A stretch of DNA of 15,336 bases from JBFMFB01 sp040752115 (GTDB lineage: Bacteria > Pseudomonadota > Gammaproteobacteria > Burkholderiales > Sulfuricellaceae), in NCBI GenBank assembly GCA_040752115.1, contig JBFMFB010000039.1:1-15336 (forward strand), in the 5' to 3' direction. Under the pieces are notes generated by a model. The model had not been told where the DNA came from. It saw nothing but the letters and a program-made list of their open reading frames with translations, and searched no databases. This document shows, piece by piece, positions 1 through 5,027 of the stretch (within the stretch, counting starts at the first letter, position 1; the number at the start of each line of letters is the position of its first letter). A program made the translations under genes and the position numbers.

Positions 1-966
1 ACCGCCTTCAGCGGCGCCAACGCCACCGCCTTCCAGCTCGGCACCGCCGAGCAAGCCAGCACCAGCGCGGTGATGCTGGCCCAGGCGTGGTACCAGGCCG
101 ACATTCCCCTGCCACTCGGCGGCTTCAAGCCGCGCTCGCGCGAGACGCTGACGATCAATTTCGGCAAGATGGACCCGTTCGCCTTCTTCGACCAGAACGC
201 CGCCGCCAACGACGAAACGCGCCAGTTCCTGGCCAGCCAGTTCGTCCACAACGCGCTGCTCGACAACCCGCTTGCCGCCAATGTCGGCGCCGACGCCTAC
301 GGCTTCACGCCCGGGGTGCGCGTGTCCTATCTCAACGAGAAGGAAAAGCCGGAAAGCTGGCGCCTGTCGCTGGGAGTATTCGGCGCCGGGAGGGGTGCGA
401 GCTTCAGCAAATCCTTCACCTCGCCCTTCGCCATCGCCCAGGCGGAAGTCAAAAAGCGCCTTTTCACCGGCCAGGAAGGCAACTACCGCATTTTCCTGTG
501 GCGCAATGGCCAGGCTCCGACCTACGTCCTCGACGAAGCCCGCCCCCATCGCGGCATCGGCATCAGTTTCGACCAGCGCGTGGGCGATGCCGTCACCCTG
601 TTCGGGCGCTTCGGCAAGGGCTGGGGCGAGCGCCTGCCGTTCGACCAGACCCTCAGCCTGGGTGCTGAAATCGGCGGCAGTTACTGGGAGCGCGGCGCCG
701 ACGCGATTGGCGTGGCATTCGGCACCAGCCGGGCGAGCGAGGATTTCCGCCGCGATGCCGCGACGCTCGACGCCAATGCCGACGGCATGCCGGATTACGG
801 CTTCGCCGCCTCCGGCGCGGAAACCGTGGCGGAAGCCTACTACCGCTACCGCCTCAACAAGCAGTTCGAGGTCACGCCGGATTTCCAGCTGATCCACAAG
901 CCTGCCGGCAATGGCTCGACGCCGGCAGTGAAGATTTTCGGCGTGCGTGCCCAATTGATGTTCTGA
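1..966 (+). CDS. OprB-like carbohydrate-selective porin family protein, 5' truncated by the window
   Basis: Outer-membrane beta-barrel porin, probably the outer-membrane entry point for the iron system encoded next. The frame is open from base 1, so the N-terminus (signal peptide and any SLH-type domain) lies outside the window; the ATG at 70 is internal. The visible 321 residues show alternating beta-strand texture, the segment FGKMDPFAFFDQNAAANDET, a late block RVGDAVTLFGRFGKGWGERL, repeated LGAEIGG and YYRYRLNKQFEVTPDFQ strands, and a C-terminal phenylalanine (AQLMF) typical of BAM-recognised barrels. From memory of the family this matches OprB-type porins found beside FTR1 permeases. The next gene starts 22 bp downstream, which suggests one operon. 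The substrate cannot be read from sequence; the sugar specificity implied by the family name need not apply here. Confidence 0.82.
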   Translation, partial: TAFSGANATAFQLGTAEQASTSAVMLAQAWYQADIPLPLGGFKPRSRETLTINFGKMDPFAFFDQNAAANDETRQFLASQFVHNALLDNPLAANVGADAYGFTPGVRVSYLNEKEKPESWRLSLGVFGAGRGASFSKSFTSPFAIAQAEVKKRLFTGQEGNYRIFLWRNGQAPTYVLDEARPHRGIGISFDQRVGDAVTLFGRFGKGWGERLPFDQTLSLGAEIGGSYWERGADAIGVAFGTSRASEDFRRDAATLDANADGMPDYGFAASGAETVAEAYYRYRLNKQFEVTPDFQLIHKPAGNGSTPAVKIFGVRAQLMF

Positions 967-988
967 CAAACATTCGAGGAGGACAACC

Positions 989-1339
989 ATGGAGCCGAGC
1001 AGCAAATTGAAAGTCACCGCGACCCTGGCAGCCCTGCTGGTCACCGGCTTGCCAGCGGCATCCGGCGCGGAGGAACTGTTCACGCTGAATCTCACCGCCA
1101 GAGATGGAAAATTTCACCCCGAGACCCTGGAAGTGCCAGCCGGCAGGAAATTCAAGCTGGTGATCAGGAACGAAGGGCCCGGCGCGGAAGAATTCGAAAG
1201 CCTGGAGCTGAAGAAGGAGAAGGTCCTGGCGCCCGGAGCGACTTCATTCCTGGTGTTCGCGCCGCTGAAACCCGGCACTTACAAGTTTTTCGGCGAGTTT
1301 CATCCCGCCACCGCCAAGGGGCAGATCGTCGCCAAATAA
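989..1339 (+). CDS. ftrB: Periplasmic cupredoxin-fold protein of an FTR1 iron system (FtrB-like)
   Basis: Small secreted protein of 116 aa. Residues 1-27 form a signal peptide (charged start, LAALLVTGLPA core, ASGA cleavage region), followed by a single cupredoxin-like domain (about 31-115). In FtrABCD systems this partner is proposed to help oxidise or hand over iron to the permease. A strong Shine-Dalgarno GAGGAGGA (976-983) lies 5 nt before the ATG. The mature protein has no Cys and no Met, and its only histidines are H43 (KFHPETLE) and H105 (GEFHPATA), so a classical type-1 copper site (His, Cys, His, Met) is not available. The motif EEFES (68-72) corresponds in position to the EWE acidic site I recall in the EfeO cupredoxin domain. 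A His/Glu/His metal site is therefore an inference. FtrC starts 16 bp downstream. Confidence 0.8.
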   Translation: MEPSSKLKVTATLAALLVTGLPAASGAEELFTLNLTARDGKFHPETLEVPAGRKFKLVIRNEGPGAEEFESLELKKEKVLAPGATSFLVFAPLKPGTYKFFGEFHPATAKGQIVAK

Positions 1340-1355
1340 CGAAAAGGAGTCAACC

Positions 1356-2210
1356 ATGGGAAACACGCTTTTCATCGTCTGGCGCGAAAGCATCGAAGCC
1401 ATGCTGGTCATCGGCATCCTGTATGCATGGTTGAAACGGCGCGAGGCCGCGAACATCGGCGTCCAGGGCGCCGTTTCAATCCCGCCCGGCATGCGCTACC
1501 TGTGGGGCGGCGTGGCCGCCGGCATCGGACTCGCCCTGGCACTGGCGACTGGAATGCTCACCGTGCAGAGCCAGCTGACCGGCGAGGCGCTGGAATACTT
1601 TCAGATCGGCCTGGTGCTGACCGCCGCGGGTCTCATCACCCACATGGTGTTCTGGATGCGCAGGCACGGCCGCACCATGAAGCGCGAGCTGGAAAGCGGC
1701 ATGGAAAAAGCGGCAGAACGGGCCAACTGGTGGGGGATGGTCGCGGTGGTCGCCATCGCGGTCGGGCGCGAAGGCGCGGAAACCGTGATCTTCCTCTACG
1801 GCCTGGGGCTTGAGCAGAGCGGCGGCACGCTGGTCAATTTCGCCGCTGCGGCGGCGGCCGGCTTCGGACTGGCGCTGCTGTCGTTCTGGGCGCTGACCAG
1901 GGGCAGCAAGGTGCTTTCCTGGCGCGCCTTTTTCCGCTTCAGCGAAATCGTGCTGCTGCTCCTGGCCGCGTCCCTGCTGGTCGGCGGCCTCGAAAAACTG
2001 ATCGGGCTGGGCGTGCTGCCGGCCATCGTGGAGCCGCTGTGGGATGCCTCCGCCCTGCTCGACGACACCGGCACTGTTGGTGCCGTGATCGCTGCCCTCA
2101 CCGGCTACCGCGCCCAGCCGAGCCTGGCGGTCGCCGCCATGTATGCCGCCTACTGGGGCCTGGTCTGGGCCGCAATGCGGGCAATGCGCGCCCCGGCCAA
2201 GGCGGCATGA
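1356..2210 (+). CDS. ftrC: FTR1-family iron permease (FtrC/EfeU-like)
   Basis: Inner-membrane permease of 284 aa, expected to carry oxidised iron across the cytoplasmic membrane. It has the two family REXXE signatures: RESIE at residues 10-14 in the first helix and REGAE at 138-142 in a later helix. In FTR1/EfeU proteins these glutamates are thought to bind iron. About seven hydrophobic segments are visible (around 5-25, 48-70, 80-100, 126-150, 155-178, 190-212 and 248-275), as the family requires. Shine-Dalgarno AAGGAG (1344-1349) lies 6 nt before the ATG. The gene sits 16 bp after the cupredoxin and, unlike E. coli EfeU, has no EfeO/EfeB nearby; the partner set is instead that of the P19/Ftr system. 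A 135-bp gap with a REP pair separates it from ftrD. Confidence 0.92.
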   Translation: MGNTLFIVWRESIEAMLVIGILYAWLKRREAANIGVQGAVSIPPGMRYLWGGVAAGIGLALALATGMLTVQSQLTGEALEYFQIGLVLTAAGLITHMVFWMRRHGRTMKRELESGMEKAAERANWWGMVAVVAIAVGREGAETVIFLYGLGLEQSGGTLVNFAAAAAAGFGLALLSFWALTRGSKVLSWRAFFRFSEIVLLLLAASLLVGGLEKLIGLGVLPAIVEPLWDASALLDDTGTVGAVIAALTGYRAQPSLAVAAMYAAYWGLVWAAMRAMRAPAKAA

Positions 2211-2222
2211 TTTTATGTGGTT

Positions 2223-2294
2223 GGGCGACTGAAGTCGCCCCTACAAATGATTATCTTTGAACCGGTCGCCCTGTAGGGGCGACTTCAGTCGCCC
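2223..2294. repeat. REP-type mosaic element (BIME): two inverted palindromic repeats
   Basis: Two 23-bp arms, 2223-2245 and 2272-2294, are exact reverse complements separated by 26 bp. Each arm is itself a hairpin: GGGCGACT and AGTCGCCC pair around a 2-base loop in the left arm, and the right arm mirrors it. The similarity continues imperfectly outward (TGTGG before the left arm, GCACA after the right). The core GGGGCGACTTCAGTCGCCC resembles the REP cores I recall in gammaproteobacteria (GCGGCTTCAGCCGC type). REPs in inverted pairs are typical RAYT-mobilised BIMEs. The element follows the ftrC stop by 12 bp and precedes ftrD by 51 bp, so it could attenuate or terminate transcription, or stabilise the upstream message. 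Confidence 0.88.
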
Positions 2295-2345
2295 GCACAG
2301 GCAGCTATTCGACCATCGGCCCCAATTTGCGAAGAAATTGCAGGC

Positions 2346-3773
2346 ATGAACCAAAGCAACCAAGCCACACTGAAACGGATCATCCCGATTGCGGCGGCTT
2401 CTCAACGCCGCTCCTTCCTGCAAGCTTTGGGTGACGCGATGCAGCGCCACAAAACCGCCATCCAGTGCATCCAGTGGGCGGTAGTGCTGTTCTATCTCGC
2501 GCTGGTGGTCTGGCCGGCCTTTCAGCCCTTGCCGCCGCAGCATATCCGCCTGTGGGAGAACCTCACCCTGTTCGCGCAGTTCGTGTTCTGGGGAGTGTGG
2601 TGGCCGTTCGTCATTCTCGGCACGATGCTGATAGGGCGTACCTGGTGCGGCCTGTTCTGCCCGGAAGGTGCGCTCACCGAACTCGCCAGCAAGCACGGCC
2701 TCGGGCGCGCCGCACCGAAATGGCTGAAATGGGGCGGCTGGCCGTTCGTCGGCTTCCTCCTGACCACCGTGTACGGCCAGCTTGTCAGCGTCTACGAGTA
2801 CCCCCAGGCGGCGCTGCTGATCCTGGGCGGCTCCACGGTCGCCTCCGTGGCGGTCGGCTTGGTCTATGGCCGCAACAAGCGCGTCTGGTGCCGCTATTTG
2901 TGCCCGGTGAGCGGCGTATTTGCGCTGCTGGCGCGGCTCTCGCCGGTGCACTTCCGCGTCGATCGCGAAGCCTGGGACGCCCCCGGACAGCCCCCTCCGC
3001 AACCGGTCAACTGCGCGCCGCTGGTGGATATCCGGCGCATGACCGGCGCCGCCGACTGCCACATGTGCGGCCGCTGCAGCGGCCACCGCGATGCCGTCGC
3101 CCTCTCCGCCAGGCCATTCGGCCGCGAAATCGCCGATCTCAAAACCGGGGAAGCCAAGCCGTGGGAAGCCCGGCTGCTGGTCTGGGGCGTGATCGGTGTG
3201 GCGGCCGGCGCCTTTCAGTGGAGCGCCAGCCCGTGGTTCGTCGCCGCCAAAATGAAGGCCGCAGAATGGCTGGTGGAGCGGGACTCGTACCTGCTGCTCC
3301 AGGACAACGCGCCGTGGTGGCTGCTGACCCACTATCCGCAGGCCAACGATGTGTTCACCTGGCTGGACGGGCTCGGCATCCTGGCCTACATCGGCGCCAC
3401 GGCCCTTGTGCTTGGCACCTGGATCACGCTCTGGCTGCGCGCGGCGGGCATTCTGCTGGCGGGGGATAGCGGACAAACCGCCCGTCGCCTCGCCTACAGC
3501 CTGACTCCCATGGGCGGCTTGGGCGTGTTTCTGGGCTTGAGCGCCATGACTGTTACCCTGCTCAAACCGGAAGGGCTGACTTTCGAGTGGCTGCCGGCCG
3601 CCCGCGCCGCGGTGCTGGCGCTTGCCGTTCTGGGGAGCGCGTGGCTCGCCTTCCGCATGATTGGTTCCGAGCGCCAAACCGCGCTGTGGCGCAATACGGG
3701 CGCTTTTGGCTGCGCGCTTGGCGCCATCGCCGGCGCGGCTTCGGCGTGGGCGATGCTGTTCTTCGGCTGGTGA
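2346..3773 (+). CDS. ftrD: Polytopic 4Fe-4S membrane protein (FtrD / NapH-like)
   Basis: Membrane protein of 475 aa, likely the electron-transfer component of the Ftr iron system. A cytoplasmic N-terminus (1-40) is followed by helices near 41-60 and 74-97, a CxxxCP motif C101-C105 (TWCGLFCPEG), helices at 131-148 and 155-173, and a second CxxxCP, C182-C186 (VWCRYLCPVS). This twin CxxxCP pattern is that of NapH/NosR/CcoG-type proteins. A cysteine cluster C238-C241-C244 (CHMCGRC) with a lone upstream C223 could bind one 4Fe-4S cluster; a standard CxxCxxCxxxCP pair is absent. Further helices follow around 268-290, 342-372 and 384-475. The ATG at 2346 lacks a strong Shine-Dalgarno but gives a sensible N-terminus. 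The REP pair upstream separates it from ftrC, yet the strand and family context say they act together. Confidence 0.85.
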   Translation: MNQSNQATLKRIIPIAAASQRRSFLQALGDAMQRHKTAIQCIQWAVVLFYLALVVWPAFQPLPPQHIRLWENLTLFAQFVFWGVWWPFVILGTMLIGRTWCGLFCPEGALTELASKHGLGRAAPKWLKWGGWPFVGFLLTTVYGQLVSVYEYPQAALLILGGSTVASVAVGLVYGRNKRVWCRYLCPVSGVFALLARLSPVHFRVDREAWDAPGQPPPQPVNCAPLVDIRRMTGAADCHMCGRCSGHRDAVALSARPFGREIADLKTGEAKPWEARLLVWGVIGVAAGAFQWSASPWFVAAKMKAAEWLVERDSYLLLQDNAPWWLLTHYPQANDVFTWLDGLGILAYIGATALVLGTWITLWLRAAGILLAGDSGQTARRLAYSLTPMGGLGVFLGLSAMTVTLLKPEGLTFEWLPAARAAVLALAVLGSAWLAFRMIGSERQTALWRNTGAFGCALGAIAGAASAWAMLFFGW

Positions 3774-3786
3774 CAGCGGCTATACT
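3759..3786 (+). promoter_or_regulatory. Possible sigma70 promoter for the CopD-like gene
   Basis: TATACT (3781-3786, five of six matches to the -10 consensus) lies 31 bp before the ATG at 3817. The best -35 at normal spacing (TTCTTC, 3759-3764, 16 bp away) is poor and sits inside the end of ftrD. Weak, position-based call. Confidence 0.25.
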
Positions 3787-3816
3787 TGGCCGTTTCCAAT
3801 TTCGCGGAACCCCCTC

Positions 3817-4287
3817 ATGGAAATCAATGCGCTCGCGCTGGCCCGCGCGCTGCACGTCGTCGGCGTCGTGCTGTGGATCGGTGGGGTGGCGATGGTCACC
3901 ACCATCCTGCTGCCCGCCGTGCGCCGCATGAAAAGTGGCGAGGAACGGATCGTCTTCTTCGAGGAAATCGAGCGCCGCTTTGCCTGGCAGGCGCGCGCCA
4001 CCACGCTGCTCACGGGGCTCACCGGTTTTCACATGCTGGCCAGCCTGCACGCCTGGGAACGCTATGGCATGGCGCAATACTGGTGGATCCATGCCATGAC
4101 TTTGGTGTGGGTCATCTTCACCGTCATGCTGTTCATTCTGGAGCCGCTGGTGCTGCACAAGCTGTTTCTGAAAAAAGCCGCAGAAAATCCGGAAAGAACC
4201 TTCGCCGTCATCCAGCGCATGCACTGGATATTGCTCGGCCTGAGCCTGCTGACCGTATTCGGCGCAGTGGCGGGGGCGCATGGATAG
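3817..4287 (+). CDS. Small four-helix membrane protein, CopD/HemJ-like
   Basis: 156-aa integral membrane protein with four hydrophobic helices at about 6-33, 58-78, 89-112 and 135-153. Each helix carries one histidine: H13, H72, H92 and H136. The loop between helices 1 and 2 is charged (RRMKSGEERIVFFEEIERR). This layout is like the CopD / HemJ / DUF2269-type group, some of whose members bind heme or copper; the exact family is uncertain. I start at ATG 3817 because the open frame upstream (to 3661) overlaps ftrD and encodes non-membrane, arginine-rich sequence. GCGGAA 9 nt upstream is only a weak ribosome site. It follows ftrD by 43 bp on the same strand, so a role with the iron/electron-transfer genes is possible. 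Its last 107 bp are repeated after the N-gap, which I treat as an assembly artefact and not as a second gene. Confidence 0.7.
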   Translation: MEINALALARALHVVGVVLWIGGVAMVTTILLPAVRRMKSGEERIVFFEEIERRFAWQARATTLLTGLTGFHMLASLHAWERYGMAQYWWIHAMTLVWVIFTVMLFILEPLVLHKLFLKKAAENPERTFAVIQRMHWILLGLSLLTVFGAVAGAHG

Positions 4288-4304
4288 CCAACGGCGGCTG
4301 GTCG
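4178..4304. repeat. Left copy of an exact 127-bp repeat bordering the scaffold gap
   Basis: This stretch covers the last helix of the CopD-like gene and 17 bp beyond its stop. It is identical, base for base, to 4405-4531 and ends exactly where the Ns begin. It is best read as the 3' end of one contig overlapping the next contig, not as a biological duplication. Confidence 0.97.
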
Positions 4305-4404
4305 NNNNNNNNNNNNNNNNNNNNNNNNNNNNNNNNNNNNNNNNNNNNNNNNNNNNNNNNNNNNNNNNNNNNNNNNNNNNNNNNNNNNNNNNNNNNNNNN
4401 NNNN
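4305..4404. other. Assembly gap of exactly 100 N
   Basis: One hundred undetermined bases, a conventional placeholder length for an unsized gap. The sequences on both sides are the same 127 bp, so the true gap is probably negative (an overlap) and no DNA is missing. Collapsing it would shorten the window by 227 bp. Confidence 0.95.
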
Positions 4405-4531
4405 CCGCAGAAAATCCGGAAAGAACCTTCGCCGTCATCCAGCGCATGCACTGGATATTGCTCGGCCTGAGCCTGCTGACCGTATTCGGCGCAGTGGCGG
4501 GGGCGCATGGATAGCCAACGGCGGCTGGTCG
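4405..4531. repeat. Right copy of the 127-bp repeat; artefactual tail of the CopD-like gene
   Basis: Identical to 4178-4304. It contains the final 36 codons of the CopD-like frame in phase, ending at TAG 4512-4514, with no start of its own. After collapse, this TAG is the true stop and lies 20 bp from the stop of the convergent slyD-like gene at 4535. Confidence 0.95.
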
Positions 4532-4534
4532 ACT

Positions 4535-5014
4535 CTACCCCCGCCAATCGGCAGGACGGCCGGCGGCGATCTCCTCCGGCACCGCGGCGCGAATGGCGGC
4601 GACGGTAACGACGAAGGTGACGGTCTGTCCAGCCAAGGGATGATTGGCATCGATGGTGAGCCTGCCGTTCTCGATCTTCGAGACCCGGAACAGCATGGCT
4701 TCGCCGCGCTCGTTTTCGAATTCGATCTCGGCACCGATGCGCCGGAACTGAGGCGGGACGTTTTCGATGTCGTCGGTGAAGGTCAGCTCGGGGCGGTGCT
4801 CGCCGAAGCCTTCAGCGGGCGCGAGGGAGATTTCGACGCGGTCGCCCACGCAGCGCCCCTCCAAGGCATTCTCGATCTTCTCGAACAGGTCGCTGCCGGC
4901 GCCGTGGATATAGCCCACCGGCACATCGCATTGCTCGAATACCCTGCCCTGGCCGTCAATGATCGAATAAGTAAGATAGACCGCCTTGTGTTTTGCGACC
5001 GTCTGGCGGCTCAT
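4535..5014 (-). CDS. SlyD-like FKBP-type peptidyl-prolyl cis-trans isomerase
   Basis: Cytoplasmic folding helper that would isomerise X-Pro bonds and act as a chaperone. The 159-aa protein has the split FKBP domain: N-terminal part about 8-70 (VGYIHGAGS, LEGRCVGDRVEISL), an inserted flap domain about 72-123 that gives SlyD proteins their chaperone activity, and a closing strand block NHPLAGQTVTFVV (124-136). The C-terminus (AIRAAVPEEIAAG) matches SlyD but stops there; the His/Cys-rich nickel-binding tail of E. coli SlyD is absent. I use ATG at 5014. A TTG at 5026 in the same frame would add four residues but begins 1 bp after the preceding stop and has no better ribosome site. It is 13 bp downstream of the GH57 glucanotransferase gene, so it is probably the last gene of the glgC operon. 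Confidence 0.88.
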   Translation of the reverse strand: MSRQTVAKHKAVYLTYSIIDGQGRVFEQCDVPVGYIHGAGSDLFEKIENALEGRCVGDRVEISLAPAEGFGEHRPELTFTDDIENVPPQFRRIGAEIEFENERGEAMLFRVSKIENGRLTIDANHPLAGQTVTFVVTVAAIRAAVPEEIAAGRPADWRG

Positions 5015-5027
5015 GGAAGTAACCAAG

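Noticed and set aside
2241..3677. 478-codon minus-strand open frame opposite ftrD
   Set aside because: Low-complexity Gln/Arg/Gly/Ala composition with no motif; ftrD on the plus strand has clear helices and cysteine motifs.
3661..3816. N-terminal extension of the CopD-like protein back to 3661
   Set aside because: It overlaps ftrD by over 100 bp and encodes Arg/Ala-rich sequence unlike a membrane protein start.
3786..4514. Open frame running through the Ns
   Set aside because: It exists only because Ns do not produce stop codons, and it joins an off-frame reading to the repeated tail of the CopD-like gene.
4405..4514. Second partial copy of the CopD-like gene as a real duplication
   Set aside because: The identity is perfect over exactly 127 bp and ends at the gap on one side, pointing to contig overlap and not to biology.
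5015..5026. TTG start at 5026 for the SlyD-like gene
   Set aside because: An ATG four codons later gives the normal family N-terminus; the TTG has no better Shine-Dalgarno.
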